64,000 bases of DNA from Duganella aquatilis (GCF_009674565.1 NZ_WKJL01000001.1:248001-312000), one strand, 5' to 3'. Positions 41,889 through 52,240 are shown, numbered from the stretch's first letter. Made by a program: numbers and translations. Notes: generated by a model from the letters alone, not told the origin.

Positions 41889-43187
41889 TCAGTGGTCGGT
41901 ATGCAGGTAGGACGGCGTCTTCGGCAGGCGCATGCTGACCAGGAAGGCGATCACCATCATGATGGTGACGTAGATGAAGAACCAGTCCTCATGGCCGGCG
42001 TTCTTGAACGACAGGCCGACAAACTCGGCCGAGCCGCCGAAGATGGCGTTGGCGATCGCATACGACAAGCCCACGCCCAGTGCCCGCACTTCCGGCGGGA
42101 ACATCTCGGCCTTCACCAGGCCGCTGATCGAGGTGTACAGGCTGACGATGGCCAGCGCCAGGGTGATCAGCGCGAAGGCGAAGAAGCTGTTGCTGTTGCC
42201 GCGCAGGATTTCCAGGATCGGATACGTGGCCAGCGTGCCCAGGCCGCCGAACAGCATCATCGAATGGCGGCGGCCGATGCGGTCGGCCAGCATGCCGAAT
42301 ACCGGCTGCATGCACATGTACAGGAACAGCGCGCCGGTCATCACCACGCTGGCCGTTTTCGGCGCCATGCCGGAGGTGTTGACCAGGTACTTCTGCATGT
42401 AGGTGGTGAAGGTGTAGAAGATCAGCGAACCGCCGGCGGTATAACCCAGCACGGTGAGGAAGGCGGCGCGGTGGTACTTGAAGATGCCGGCCAGCGTGCC
42501 GGCTTCCTTCTTGTTCAAGTCCTCGGCCTTGCTGGTTTCGTGCAGCGTGCGGCGCAGCATCAGCGACACCAGCGCGGCCACCGCACCCACCACGAACGGC
42601 ACGCGCCAGCCCCAGGCCTTCAGTTCAGGCTCGGTCAGGAACTGCTCCAGGATCACTACCGTCAGCACCGCCAGCAACTGGCCGCCGATCAACGTCACGT
42701 ACTGGAACGACGAGAAGAAGCCGCGCTGGCCGCGCAGCGCGACCTCGCTCATGTAGGTGGCGGTGGTGCCGTACTCGCCGCCGACCGACAGGCCCTGGAA
42801 CATGCGGATGATCAGCAGCAGGATGGGCGCGGCGACGCCGATGCTGGCGTAGGTCGGCAGCACGGCGATGGCAAGCGAGCCGCCGCACATCATCAGCACC
42901 GATACCACCATCGATTTCTTGCGGCCGACGCGGTCGGCGATGCGGCCGAACATCCAGCCGCCGATAGGGCGCATCAGGAAGCCCACCGCGAACACGGCGG
43001 CCGATTTGAGGAATTCTGCTGTGGAGTTACCGCTGGGGAAGAACTGGCTGGCGAAGTAGATGGAGGCGAAGGAGTAGACGTAGAAGTCAAACCATTCAAC
43101 CAGGTTGCCGGAGGAGGCGCTGATGATGGCGAAGACGCGTTTGCGCTTCTCTTCGGCGGAATAATGCGGCTGTGCTGTTACTGTCAT
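41889..43187 (-). CDS. kgtP: alpha-ketoglutarate permease-like transporter (MFS, MHS family)
   Basis: Inner-membrane proton symporter of 432 residues, the length of E. coli KgtP, with 12 predicted helices. The start [20 protein letters not shown], the MFS signature [12 protein letters not shown], and [20 protein letters not shown] all resemble KgtP closely; the C-terminal half includes [15 protein letters not shown]. It should import 2-oxoglutarate or a related dicarboxylate. It stands alone, 67 bp upstream of a receiver gene and in the same direction as the large kinase gene; that kinase pair might regulate it, but the order (kinase, receiver, permease) is the only support. Confidence 0.9.
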   Translation of the reverse strand: MTVTAQPHYSAEEKRKRVFAIISASSGNLVEWFDFYVYSFASIYFASQFFPSGNSTAEFLKSAAVFAVGFLMRPIGGWMFGRIADRVGRKKSMVVSVLMMCGGSLAIAVLPTYASIGVAAPILLLIIRMFQGLSVGGEYGTTATYMSEVALRGQRGFFSSFQYVTLIGGQLLAVLTVVILEQFLTEPELKAWGWRVPFVVGAVAALVSLMLRRTLHETSKAEDLNKKEAGTLAGIFKYHRAAFLTVLGYTAGGSLIFYTFTTYMQKYLVNTSGMAPKTASVVMTGALFLYMCMQPVFGMLADRIGRRHSMMLFGGLGTLATYPILEILRGNSNSFFAFALITLALAIVSLYTSISGLVKAEMFPPEVRALGVGLSYAIANAIFGGSAEFVGLSFKNAGHEDWFFIYVTIMMVIAFLVSMRLPKTPSYLHTDH

Positions 43188-43254
43188 TCGTGTCTCTCTA
43201 GAAATAATTCGCTATCGATTGTAAAGCATCTGGCGGGATGCCGCAGGCGGCGGA

Positions 43255-43602
43255 CTAAGCGGCTTGCAGTGTGGCCAGCAGATCGTCCAGGTCCATCGGC
43301 TTGGGCAGCACCCTGGTCACGCCGCCGAGACCGGCGCCGACCGCGCCGCGCGCCGTCATGACCACCACCGGGATGGCGGCGACCGCCGCATCCTGCTGGC
43401 GGGCGGCGATGAACTGGTAGCCGTTCATGACCGGCATCATCAGGTCGAGCAGGACCAGCGCGGTGCGCGGGTGGCGGTGCAGGTAGGCCAGCGCGTCCCG
43501 GCCGTTCTCTGCGGTGGCGGTGCCGTAGCCTTCGGCTTCGAGGAACTCGCTCAGCACGGCGCGGATGTCGGCGTCGTCGTCGACGATGAGGATGGTCTTC
43601 AT
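43255..43602 (-). CDS. single-domain response regulator (CheY-like)
   Basis: Receiver-only response regulator of 115 residues, all the acceptor machinery intact: D8/D9/D10 cluster, phosphoacceptor D53 (VLLDLMMP), T in VMTARG and K101 (LPKPMD). No output domain. ATG 43602 overlaps the stop of the giant kinase gene (43599) by 4 bp, so it is the obvious phospho-acceptor of that kinase. How the signal is passed on (to another kinase, a phosphatase or a permease) is not shown by the sequence. Confidence 0.92.
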   Translation of the reverse strand: MKTILIVDDDADIRAVLSEFLEAEGYGTATAENGRDALAYLHRHPRTALVLLDLMMPVMNGYQFIAARQQDAAVAAIPVVVMTARGAVGAGLGGVTRVLPKPMDLDDLLATLQAA

Positions 43603-46600
43603 GGCAGCGCGCCGCCGCCGTCCAGCGGCAGCATCACGGTGAAGGTCGAGCCTTCACCAAAGGAGGAACTGACGTGAATGGCGCCGCCCATGTTGCGCAG
43701 GATCTCGCTGACGATGTACAAGCCCAGGCCCAGGCCGCCGAAGTTGCGCACCGAGACCGCCCGCTCGAAGCGGCCGAAGATGCGCTCCAGATGCTCGGCC
43801 TCGATGCCCATGCCCTGGTCGATCACCTGTATCACGGCCTGCGTCGCGTCGCTGCGGACATCGACGGCGATCGGCTTGCCGTTGCCGTATTTGAAGGCGT
43901 TCGACAGCAGGTTGTGGAACACCTGTTCGATGCGCAGCCGGTCCCAGTTGCCGACCACCGGGGCGTCGCAGTGGATGGTCAGCGCCGAGCCGGCCGGCGT
44001 GCTTTCGCCGCTTTCCTGCAGGCGCTCCAGCACATCCGCCAGCACTTCGCACAGGTCGACCTGCGTGCGTTCCAGCTGCAGCTGGCCGCCGGTGATGCGG
44101 GCGATGTCCAGCAGTTCGTTGACCAGCCGCTCCAGCCGCTTGCCCTGGCGTTGCAGCATCGCCAGGCTTTTCGCCAGCCAGGCCGCGCTGTCCGGATTGG
44201 CAAACAGCGTTGGCAGGCGCCGTTCGATCAGGTGGATTTGCAGTTGCAGCGGCATCAGCGGCGTGCGCAGCTCGTGCGAGGCGACGGCCAGGAAATCGTC
44301 GCGCACCTGGATCGCTTCCCGCGCCTCCTTGTACAGCTTCGCGTTGTCCATGCCCAGGGCGCAGCGGTCGGCCAGCTTGCGCGCCACCGCCAGGTCTTCG
44401 CCGTCGTAGCCGCGGCCGGACTGGGCGACGATAAAGGTCAGCACGCCCAATGTGCGTTCGCGCGCCACCAGCGGCACCGCGATCAGGGCGCGCGCGCCGA
44501 TTGCCTGGATCAGCCGGAAATGGGCGTCGTCGCTGGCCAGGCTGCGCAGCTGCTGGTCGCTGATGTGCGGCCACAGCAACGCTTCGCTCTGATGCAGGGT
44601 CTCGGTCAGGCGGCGCCGATGCGGATCGCCGGCGCCGATCGAATACTGGCGCAGCGCGGCGGCCAGTTCGGCCTGCGCCGGGTCGGCAAACGCCAGCTGC
44701 GCGCGCTGGACGGCGTGCTCGCCGCTGACCAGGTCGAGGAAGCACCAGTCGGCAAACGCCGGCACCGCCAGCTGCACCACGCGCACCAGCGTCTCGGCAT
44801 AGTCCAGCGATTCGGCCAGCGCCGCGCCGGCGCCAGCCAGGAAGCGCGCGGCTTCTTCCGCGCGCCGGCGCTCCATCAGCCACAGGCTGTTTTCAAGCGA
44901 GATCGCCGCCTGCGCGGCCAGCGCCTGCACCACGTCCACGCGCTGCGCGGTGAAGGCGCGCGCCATGGCGTTGTTCTCCAGGTACAGCAGGCCGATCACC
45001 TGTTCGTGGCGTTTCAGCGGCACGCACAGCACCGAGCGCAGGCGCCGCTGGCGCACGGCGGCGTCGGCGGCAAACGGGCCGTCGACGGCGGCGTCTTCCA
45101 GCACCAGCGGCTGCTTCAGGCGCGCCACGTAGCGGGCGATGGAGCCGGGCAGCATGGTGCAGTCGGCCAGCGCGGTATCTTCCAGCGCGATGGTGGTGGC
45201 GTCGTCCACCGCGATGCGCGCGCGCACCCTCAGCGTCTGTCCTTCGCCCAGCAGCAGAATCCCGCGCTGGGCGCCGGCCACTTCCACCACGATTTGCAGG
45301 ATGCGGCGGAACAACTGCGCCGGCAGCGTTTCCGCCGCGATGGCCTGGGCCGCCTTGATCAGGCCGAGCGCGTCATGCGCGTGCGCCGCGCCTGGCCGCG
45401 TGGCGTCGTCGCGCGCAATGGCGATGCGTTGCGCATAGCCGTGCTGCAAGGCGTTCAGCTTGGCCGTCGCGCCCCAGGCGCGGTAGCCGTCCAGCGCCCC
45501 GTTCAGGTAGACGGCGGCCAGGCGCGGCTGGTTTCGTTCCAGCAGCAGGCGCGCCGCCAGCTCGTTGGCCAGCGCGGCGTCCTGGATGAAGCCCTGTTGC
45601 CGGGCGCCGTCGATGGCGGCGCCGAACAGCTCGATGGCCTGCCAGGGCGCGTCGCTGAGGCGCGCCATTTCGGCTTCGACCATCTGCAGCTTGTGCTGAA
45701 AATTCTCCGGGCAGTAGCGGGCCCAGGTTGCCAGCTGCGCCAGGTGCGGCGCCAGCGCGTCCGGCGGCGCCTGCTGCGTGCGCAGCAAGGTCAGCGCGCC
45801 ATAGAAGCTGTGCTCGGCCGAGGTCACCATGCCGAGAATGCCGGCCGCGATGAACGTAGCGCCTTCGTCGACGGCGCGGCGCGCGGCCGGCATATCGTCC
45901 AGCAGGTAGGCCGCCTGCAGGCGCGCCACCCAGAACTGGCCCATGGCGGTCTGGTTGCCGCCGGCGTCGCGCTCGAAGCGGGCCTGTTCGAAATCGTCGT
46001 CGTCGAAGCTGGTGGCGCTGCGGGTCCGGCCCATCAGGGTGCGCGCCAGCTGGCGGAACGGCAGCGAGATCTCGGCGCCGGTGCGGTTGCGGAAGCGGTT
46101 GGCGAAGTCGATGGCAAGGTCGGCGTCGGCCAGCAGTTCGGCCAGCGGCACGCCGGCCGGCAAACCGTTGATCAGCAGGCCGCACAGATTGAAGGCGGCA
46201 TACGCCAGTTCGCCCGATTCGACGCCGGCGCGGTGGCCTTCCTCCATGATCGGCAGGCTGTCGCGCAGCGGCGCGCGCCAGGCGTGCACCACCAGGCCGA
46301 ACACTTCGAGCGTGCGGCTTTCCTCGGCGCGGTTGCCGAAGCGGCGCGCCATCGCCAGCGCCAGCTTGCCGAATTCGTAGCCGACGTCGTACTGCCCGGT
46401 GAGGGCGTTGTGCAGCGCGCCGTAGAACACGTAGGCGTAGGCCGAATAACCGGAGGGGCCGTGCAGCAGCGACAGGTTGGTGCTGCGCGTGACCAGGAAG
46501 GTCAGCACCGCCGAACCGCTGAAATAGGCCGGCGGCCCCAGCAGCGACAGCAGGCGCATCACGGCGCGCGTGTCGTCGTCTTCGACCTCGGGCTGGTGCA

Positions 46601-49001
46601 CCAGGTCGGCGATGGCCTGGCCGCCGACGTTGCGCATCACCGCCGCGGCTTCGGCCTGGTTGGCGTCGGCCAGCGTGTCGAGCGGCCACTCGTGGCCGAA
46701 CACGGCCAGGCCCTCGCGGCCCCAGCGCAGCGCCGCGGCCCAGTCGCCGGCCACGGTGGCGGCCAGCACGCGCAGGCTGTACAGGTCGGCCCTGGCGATG
46801 CGCGACGGCGCGTGGTCCAGCGCGGCGTCCACGAACAAATCGGCAGCCGCATGCTGCCCGGTCAGGTAGGCGCATTCGGCCAGTTCGCGGTGCAGGGCGT
46901 AGCTGAGCGCCGGCTGCGTCTGCCACGCGTCGGGCGGCAGTTGCTGCTGGCCGTGCATCAGGTAGGCGTAGCCGGCGTCATAGGCGGCCGAGTCCTTGGC
47001 CTTGCATCCCGCCGCCAGGTTGCGTTCGGCCAGCGCCAGGCGTTCGGCCGGATCGGTGATCAGCTCGGCGCCCAGGTTGAACTGGTCGACGATGTCGAAC
47101 AACTGTTCCGCCAGGCTGCCGTTGGCCTGGCGCAGGCGCTGGCGGCCGATGGCAAGGTGCAGGGCCTGGCGGCTGGCGGGCGGCAGCAGCGAATACGCGG
47201 CCTGCTGCACGCGGTCGTGGACGAAGCGCATGGTGACCGGTTGCTGGGTGAATTCGTGGCCGAGGGCGGCGGCCGGGCGCGCGCCCTGGTAGGCGTCGCG
47301 CAGCGGCACCAGCAGGCCGTCTTCCAGCGCCGGCCACAGTTCGCTCAGCGCGGCGGCGCTGCTGCGGCCGGTGACGTCGGCCAGCGTGTCCAGCGCGAAC
47401 TGGTGGCCGATGCAGGCGCCGGCTTGCAGCAGCGCCTGGGTCGCCTTCGGCAGGCGGTCGATGGTCTGCACCATCAGCGCCAGCACGTTGTCGCTGACCG
47501 GAGCGCGCTGGATCTCGTCCATGTCCCAGTGCCAGGCCTTGGATTCGGGCACGTAGCGCAGCAGGCCCTGCGCGTGCAGCTGGCGCACCAGGCGGCGGAT
47601 GAAGAAGGGATTGCCGGCGGTTTTTTTGGTCAGCAGAGCGGCCAGCGCGGCGCAACGGCCGGCGTCCTGGTCAAGCGCGTCGGCCAGCAACGCCGCCACA
47701 TCGTCGACGTCAAGCGGATGCAGGTGGATCTGCGGAACGCTGCCGGGCAGCTCGGCGCTCAGCGCCCGGGCGTGCGCCTGGCCCGCCGTGCTGTCGCGAT
47801 AGGCGCCGACGATCAGCAGATGGCCGGCCTTGCCGTCGCCCAGCCATTGCCTGATCAGCGCCAGCGAGCCGGCGTCGGCCCATTGCAGGTCGTCGAGGAA
47901 CAGCACGAACGGATGTTCAGGCCGGGCGAACACGCGGAGGAAGGAGGTGACCACCTGGCCGAAGCGGTTCTTCGATTCGGTGGCTTCCAGTTCGGCCGCC
48001 GGCGGTTGCGGGCCGAGTATGGCTTCGATTTCGGGGATGACGTTGACCAGGATCTGGCCGTTCGGCGCGACCGCCGCCTGGATGCGCTGGCGCCATACGG
48101 CCAGCGTGGTGTCCGGCTCGGTCAGCAACTGGTGTACCAGGCTGCGGAAAGCATGCACCAAGCCGGCATACGGCACGCTGCGCTGCAACTGGTCGAATTT
48201 GCCGGAGACGAAATAGCCACGGCAGGCGGCCACCGGCTTGTCCAGCTGCGCCACCAGCGCGGTCTTGCCGATGCCGGGATCGCCGGTGACCAGCACCAGC
48301 TCGCGCCCGCCGGCGCGGACGCGCTGGAAGGCGTCCAGCAGCACGTCGCTTTCGCGACGGCGGCCGTACAGATGGTCGGTAATCAGCGGCGCGCGCGTGG
48401 TGTCGCACGCGCCGAGCGCAAACCGCGGCACCTGGCTGCCGCGGCGCCATTGCGTGCCGATCTCCTGCAGGTCGGCGGCCAGGGCGTCGGCGCTCTGGTA
48501 GCGCTGCTCGGGCTCTTTCTCCAGCAGCTTGAGCACCAAGTCGGACAGGATGGCCGGCACCTGCGGGTTCACCGTCGCCGCCGGGTGCGGCTGGCGCGCC
48601 AGGTGCGCGTGCACCAGTTCAAGCGGATCGGCGCCGGGGAAGGGCGGTGCTCCGGTCAGCAGCGCATGGAAGATCGCACCAAGCGAGTACAGGTCGGCGC
48701 GCGCATCGGGCGAGCGGCCGGTACGGCCGGTCTGCTCGGGCGACATATAGGCCGGGTCCAGCATCTCCGGCGCGGAGGCGGCGTCGCTCAGCCGCACCTG
48801 CCGCATGGGGGCGCTCCACGCCACATTGGCCGGATTGAGCGCGCCATGGATCAGGCCTGTGTGATGCAGATGAGAAACTTTACGCGCCAGTTGCTGGGCG
48901 ATCTCCAGGAAGTCGCCAACCGGCAGCGGCGAACCGATGAGGGCGCCCAGCCGCATGGCGGTGACGGCTGCTTCGGCGGAGGGCGATTCGCTGCTGCGCA
49001 T
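43599..49001 (-). CDS. giant Ser/Thr kinase-like - AAA ATPase - GAF - histidine kinase protein with degenerate kinase domain
   Basis: Cytoplasmic signalling protein of 1800 residues. The order is a kinase C-lobe-like part (about 25-185), AAA/STAND ATPase with Walker A GDPGIGKT (240-247) and Walker B FVLFLDDLQWAD, a long TPR-like helical stretch (about 650-1150), two GAF domains (about 1240-1390 and 1420-1550), HisKA (ASHELRTPLMPLQ) and ATPase domain (LLSNAFKYGNG, GLGLGLYIV). Proteins of this layout usually start with a full kinase domain. Here the N-lobe is missing; the catalytic HxD is HGA (52-54) and the DFG position reads SDAAS, although MSPEQTGR is kept, so it looks like a pseudokinase remnant. 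The 180-bp gap to secD leaves no room for the missing part. Paired with the receiver at 43255. Confidence 0.9.
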   Translation of the reverse strand: MRSSESPSAEAAVTAMRLGALIGSPLPVGDFLEIAQQLARKVSHLHHTGLIHGALNPANVAWSAPMRQVRLSDAASAPEMLDPAYMSPEQTGRTGRSPDARADLYSLGAIFHALLTGAPPFPGADPLELVHAHLARQPHPAATVNPQVPAILSDLVLKLLEKEPEQRYQSADALAADLQEIGTQWRRGSQVPRFALGACDTTRAPLITDHLYGRRRESDVLLDAFQRVRAGGRELVLVTGDPGIGKTALVAQLDKPVAACRGYFVSGKFDQLQRSVPYAGLVHAFRSLVHQLLTEPDTTLAVWRQRIQAAVAPNGQILVNVIPEIEAILGPQPPAAELEATESKNRFGQVVTSFLRVFARPEHPFVLFLDDLQWADAGSLALIRQWLGDGKAGHLLIVGAYRDSTAGQAHARALSAELPGSVPQIHLHPLDVDDVAALLADALDQDAGRCAALAALLTKKTAGNPFFIRRLVRQLHAQGLLRYVPESKAWHWDMDEIQRAPVSDNVLALMVQTIDRLPKATQALLQAGACIGHQFALDTLADVTGRSSAAALSELWPALEDGLLVPLRDAYQGARPAAALGHEFTQQPVTMRFVHDRVQQAAYSLLPPASRQALHLAIGRQRLRQANGSLAEQLFDIVDQFNLGAELITDPAERLALAERNLAAGCKAKDSAAYDAGYAYLMHGQQQLPPDAWQTQPALSYALHRELAECAYLTGQHAAADLFVDAALDHAPSRIARADLYSLRVLAATVAGDWAAALRWGREGLAVFGHEWPLDTLADANQAEAAAVMRNVGGQAIADLVHQPEVEDDDTRAVMRLLSLLGPPAYFSGSAVLTFLVTRSTNLSLLHGPSGYSAYAYVFYGALHNALTGQYDVGYEFGKLALAMARRFGNRAEESRTLEVFGLVVHAWRAPLRDSLPIMEEGHRAGVESGELAYAAFNLCGLLINGLPAGVPLAELLADADLAIDFANRFRNRTGAEISLPFRQLARTLMGRTRSATSFDDDDFEQARFERDAGGNQTAMGQFWVARLQAAYLLDDMPAARRAVDEGATFIAAGILGMVTSAEHSFYGALTLLRTQQAPPDALAPHLAQLATWARYCPENFQHKLQMVEAEMARLSDAPWQAIELFGAAIDGARQQGFIQDAALANELAARLLLERNQPRLAAVYLNGALDGYRAWGATAKLNALQHGYAQRIAIARDDATRPGAAHAHDALGLIKAAQAIAAETLPAQLFRRILQIVVEVAGAQRGILLLGEGQTLRVRARIAVDDATTIALEDTALADCTMLPGSIARYVARLKQPLVLEDAAVDGPFAADAAVRQRRLRSVLCVPLKRHEQVIGLLYLENNAMARAFTAQRVDVVQALAAQAAISLENSLWLMERRRAEEAARFLAGAGAALAESLDYAETLVRVVQLAVPAFADWCFLDLVSGEHAVQRAQLAFADPAQAELAAALRQYSIGAGDPHRRRLTETLHQSEALLWPHISDQQLRSLASDDAHFRLIQAIGARALIAVPLVARERTLGVLTFIVAQSGRGYDGEDLAVARKLADRCALGMDNAKLYKEAREAIQVRDDFLAVASHELRTPLMPLQLQIHLIERRLPTLFANPDSAAWLAKSLAMLQRQGKRLERLVNELLDIARITGGQLQLERTQVDLCEVLADVLERLQESGESTPAGSALTIHCDAPVVGNWDRLRIEQVFHNLLSNAFKYGNGKPIAVDVRSDATQAVIQVIDQGMGIEAEHLERIFGRFERAVSVRNFGGLGLGLYIVSEILRNMGGAIHVSSSFGEGSTFTVMLPLDGGGALP

Positions 49002-49181
49002 GACTTTTCATCGTTATCTGGCGTGGAATTACATCTTACCCGACGGCTATTGCTTTTTACCGGCTTCAGCCGCAATCGCGCGCGTGTGCATTTTGGAAAT
49101 ATTTTTTTGCATGGCCTTGCTTATTGAAACAACAATCCCATCTCCAGCGCACCCTATCAACAACCTCAACTAGTGGGATTT

Positions 49182-51047
49182 ATGAATCGATACCCAGTCT
49201 GGAAATACATCCTGATTGCCGTCGCCATTCTGCTCGGTGCGCTGTACGCCGTGCCGAACTACTTTGGCGAATCGCCGGCGGTGCAGGTCACGAGTGGCAA
49301 GTCGACAGTCAAGATGGCGCCGGAGATGACCGCCAGGGTGGCGGAAGTGCTGGCCAGGGAGGGCATCGCCACCGATGGCGTCAGCTACGACGGCGCCGGC
49401 GCCTACGCCTCGGTGCGCGCGCGCTTCGCCACGCCGGACATCCAGTTCAAGGCCAAGTCGGTGCTGGAGAAGGGCCTGAACGCCGATGCCGCCGACCCGA
49501 GCTACCTGGTGGCGCTGAACCTGCAGGCCGACACGCCGCAATGGATGCAAAGCCTGCACGCGCTGCCGATGTACCTCGGCCTCGATTTGCGCGGCGGCGT
49601 GCATTTCCTGATGCAGGTCGACACCAGGGCGGTGGTCAACAAGCGCGTGCAAGGCATGCAGGCCGCGACGCGCGCCATCCTGCGCGACAAGGGCGTGCGC
49701 CACGCCGGCATTGAACGCAACGACAACGTCATCGATATCCGGTTCCGCGACGACGCCACGCGCCAGAAGGCCAAGGATGTGCTGAAAGGCCAGATCGGCG
49801 ACCTGCTGTTCGTCGACAGCGGCGAGGGCGGCGAGCTGAAAACGTCAGTGAGCCTGAAGCCGGAAGCGCTGAAGCAGGCCATCGAGGACGGCGTCAAACA
49901 GAATATCTCCACCTTGTCCAAGCGCGTGAATGAGCTGGGCGTGGCGGAGCCGGTGATCCAGCAGCAGGGCGCGGACCGCATCGTGGTGCAGCTGCCGGGC
50001 GTGCAGGACGTGGCGCGTGCGCGCGCCGTGATCGGCCGCACCGCGACGCTGGAAATCCGCCTGGTGGACGACTCCATCACGCCGGGCGCCGAGCTGTCGT
50101 CGGCGATTCCGTTCAATTCGGAGCTGCTGACGGCGGGCCGCGGCGCGCCGCTGGTGGTGTCGAAGGACGTGGTGCTGAGCGGCGACGACATCACCAGCGC
50201 CGTCGCCAGTATGGATTCCAACCAGCAGCCGGCGGTCAGCGTCGAATTGAACAGCGATGGCGGACGGCGCATGCTGGAAGCCACCAGCAGCCATGTCGGC
50301 AAGCGCCTGGCGATCGTGCTGTACGAGCGCGCCGGCAAGCCCGAACTGCTGTCGGCGCCGATGATCCAGGAAGAACTGCGCAACCGCTTCAACATCACCG
50401 GCATGGGCAATGCGGAGAACTCGGCCGAACTGGCGCTGCTGCTGCGCTCCGGCGCGCTGGCCGCGCCGATGGACGTGATTGAGGAACGCACCATCGGCCC
50501 GGCGCTGGGCGCGGAGAATATCAGCAAGGGTGTGCATTCGACCCTGTACGGCTTCGCCGCGATTGCGCTGTTCATGGTCGTCTACTACATGATGTTCGGC
50601 GCCTTCAGCGTGATCGCATTGGCCTGCAACCTGCTGTTGCTGGTCGCCGTGCTGTCGCGCATGCAGGTGACGCTGACTTTGCCGGGCATGGCGGCGATTG
50701 CGCTGGCGCTGGGCATGGCGATCGACTCCAACGTGCTGATTAACGAGCGTATCCGCGAAGAGCTGCGGTCCGGCGCCTCGCCGCAGCAGGCGATTGCCGC
50801 CGGCTTCGACCGCGCCTGGGCCACCATCATCGACTCCAACGTCACCACGCTGATCGTCGGCATCGCGTTGTGGGCGTTCGGCTCCGGCCCGATTCGCGGC
50901 TTTGCGCTGGTGCATACGCTAGGCATTCTGACGTCGATGTTCTCCGCCGTGTTTGTGTCGCGTGGTGTGGTCAACCTGTGGTATGGCCGCAAGAAGAAGC
51001 TGCAATCCATCGCCATCGGCACCGTCTGGGTGCCGGGCCAGAAATAA
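49182..51047 (+). CDS. secD: protein translocase subunit SecD
   Basis: Inner-membrane SecD of 621 residues from ATG 49182; MNRYPVWKY is the typical start. It uses the proton gradient to help Sec translocation at the periplasmic side. There are six membrane helices: one at the N-terminus (YILIAVAILLGALYAV) and five after residue 455, with a large P1 domain between; the SecD hallmark YLGLDLRGGVHFLMQVD (about 130-146) and the D-containing LALGMAIDSNVLINERI near the C-terminus are intact. secF follows after 15 bp. yajC, tgt and queA, the usual upstream neighbours, are absent, so this could be a second secDF copy. Confidence 0.94.
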   Translation: MNRYPVWKYILIAVAILLGALYAVPNYFGESPAVQVTSGKSTVKMAPEMTARVAEVLAREGIATDGVSYDGAGAYASVRARFATPDIQFKAKSVLEKGLNADAADPSYLVALNLQADTPQWMQSLHALPMYLGLDLRGGVHFLMQVDTRAVVNKRVQGMQAATRAILRDKGVRHAGIERNDNVIDIRFRDDATRQKAKDVLKGQIGDLLFVDSGEGGELKTSVSLKPEALKQAIEDGVKQNISTLSKRVNELGVAEPVIQQQGADRIVVQLPGVQDVARARAVIGRTATLEIRLVDDSITPGAELSSAIPFNSELLTAGRGAPLVVSKDVVLSGDDITSAVASMDSNQQPAVSVELNSDGGRRMLEATSSHVGKRLAIVLYERAGKPELLSAPMIQEELRNRFNITGMGNAENSAELALLLRSGALAAPMDVIEERTIGPALGAENISKGVHSTLYGFAAIALFMVVYYMMFGAFSVIALACNLLLLVAVLSRMQVTLTLPGMAAIALALGMAIDSNVLINERIREELRSGASPQQAIAAGFDRAWATIIDSNVTTLIVGIALWAFGSGPIRGFALVHTLGILTSMFSAVFVSRGVVNLWYGRKKKLQSIAIGTVWVPGQK

Positions 51048-51062
51048 TCAGGGGACATCGAC

Positions 51063-52085
51063 ATGGAATTTTTTCGCATTAAAAAAGACATACCGTTCAT
51101 GCACCACGCGCTGGTGTTCAATGTCATCTCGGCGTTGACCTTCGTCGCGGCCGTGTTCTTCCTGCTGCATCGCGGGCTGAATTATTCGGTGGAGTTCACC
51201 GGCGGTACGGTGATGGAGCTGAAATACCAGCAACCGGCGAATCTGGAGCGCATCCGCCATACGCTGGAAACCATTGGCTACGAGCAGCCCGAAGCCACCG
51301 GTTTCGGCACCGCGCATGATGTGATGCTGCGTCTGCCGGTGGTGAAAAACGTCAGCGCCAAGGATGCCTCGGCGCTGGTGTACGACGCGCTGTGCAAGGC
51401 CGAAAATGGCACGATGAAGCAGATCGACAGCGTGACCGCCAAGGGCGAGCATGTGGTCAAACGGGCCTGCTCTGACAATGCCGGCGCCGAACTGGTATCG
51501 CTGCAGAAGGTGGAATTCGTTGGCCCGCAGGTCGGCGACGAGCTGGCGCAGAATGGCCTGAACGCGCTGGTGATGGTGGTGATCGGCGTGATGATCTACC
51601 TGGCCGTGCGCTTCGAATGGAAGTTCGCGGTGGCGGCGATTATCGCCAACCTGCATGACGTGGTGATTATCCTCGGCTTCTTCGCCTTCTTTCACTGGGA
51701 GTTTTCGTTGACGGTACTGGCTGGCATCCTGGCGGTGCTGGGCTATTCGGTGAATGAATCGGTGGTGATCTTCGACCGTATCCGCGAAAACTTCCGCAAG
51801 CAGCGCAAGGCGTCGGTGCAGGAGGTGATCGACAACGCGATCACCTCTACCATCTCGCGCACCATCATCACCCACGGCTGCACGCAGATGATGGTGCTGT
51901 CGATGCTGTTCCTGGGCGGGCCGACGCTGCACTACTTCGCCATGGCGCTGACCATCGGCATCTGCTTCGGCATTTACTCGTCGGTGTTCGTCGCCGCCGC
52001 GGTGGCGATGTGGCTGGGCGTAAAACGCGAAGACCTGATCAAGCCGGTCAAGGAAAAAGAAGAAACCGACGGCGCGGTGGTTTGA
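51063..52085 (+). CDS. secF: protein translocase subunit SecF
   Basis: Inner-membrane SecF of 340 residues, partner of SecD. The family hallmark NYSVEFTGGTVMELKY (about 40-55) and the C-terminal helices with AVLGYSVNESVVIFDRIREN (in part) and TISRTIITHGCTQMMVL (in part) are present. One unusual feature is the Lys/Glu-rich tail KPVKEKEETDGAVV. The last 14 bp of the gene are part of the duplicated intergenic repeat that starts near 52072, so the tail could be recent. Confidence 0.94.
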   Translation: MEFFRIKKDIPFMHHALVFNVISALTFVAAVFFLLHRGLNYSVEFTGGTVMELKYQQPANLERIRHTLETIGYEQPEATGFGTAHDVMLRLPVVKNVSAKDASALVYDALCKAENGTMKQIDSVTAKGEHVVKRACSDNAGAELVSLQKVEFVGPQVGDELAQNGLNALVMVVIGVMIYLAVRFEWKFAVAAIIANLHDVVIILGFFAFFHWEFSLTVLAGILAVLGYSVNESVVIFDRIRENFRKQRKASVQEVIDNAITSTISRTIITHGCTQMMVLSMLFLGGPTLHYFAMALTIGICFGIYSSVFVAAAVAMWLGVKREDLIKPVKEKEETDGAVV

Positions 52086-52095
52086 ACGGGGAGGG

Positions 52096-52240
52096 GCTAG
52101 CCTGAAAAGCACCCTGGCCGTAGCGGTGTGCGGGGTACGCGGGTGCCGCGTGCTTTTACGGCGGCATACTGCCAAGGTGAAGCACGCCTATCCCGTAATC
52201 CGATTGCCGAGCGCCCCGCGCGCCAGTGGTAGAACGACAG
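52096..52240. repeat. intergenic repeat, copy 1 (145 bp)
   Basis: First copy of a 145-bp unit starting GCTAGCCTGAAAAG and ending AGAACGACAG. It aligns to copy 2 without gaps apart from a 38-bp insertion in copy 2, at roughly 89% identity (about 16 mismatches by eye). The similarity continues upstream into the secF end: 52072-52091 matches 52240-52259 at 18 of 20 bases. The whole 52086-52568 stretch carries no gene; a third partial match (CACGCCTA near 52501) follows copy 2. Confidence 0.85.

Noticed and set aside
43674..49127. Very long open frame antisense to the giant kinase gene
   Set aside because: Typical GC-rich shadow: Arg/Gln/His/Gly-rich translation without domains, opposite a well-supported gene. 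The same holds for long antisense frames at 4468-7245, 53941-57330 and 59778-61730.
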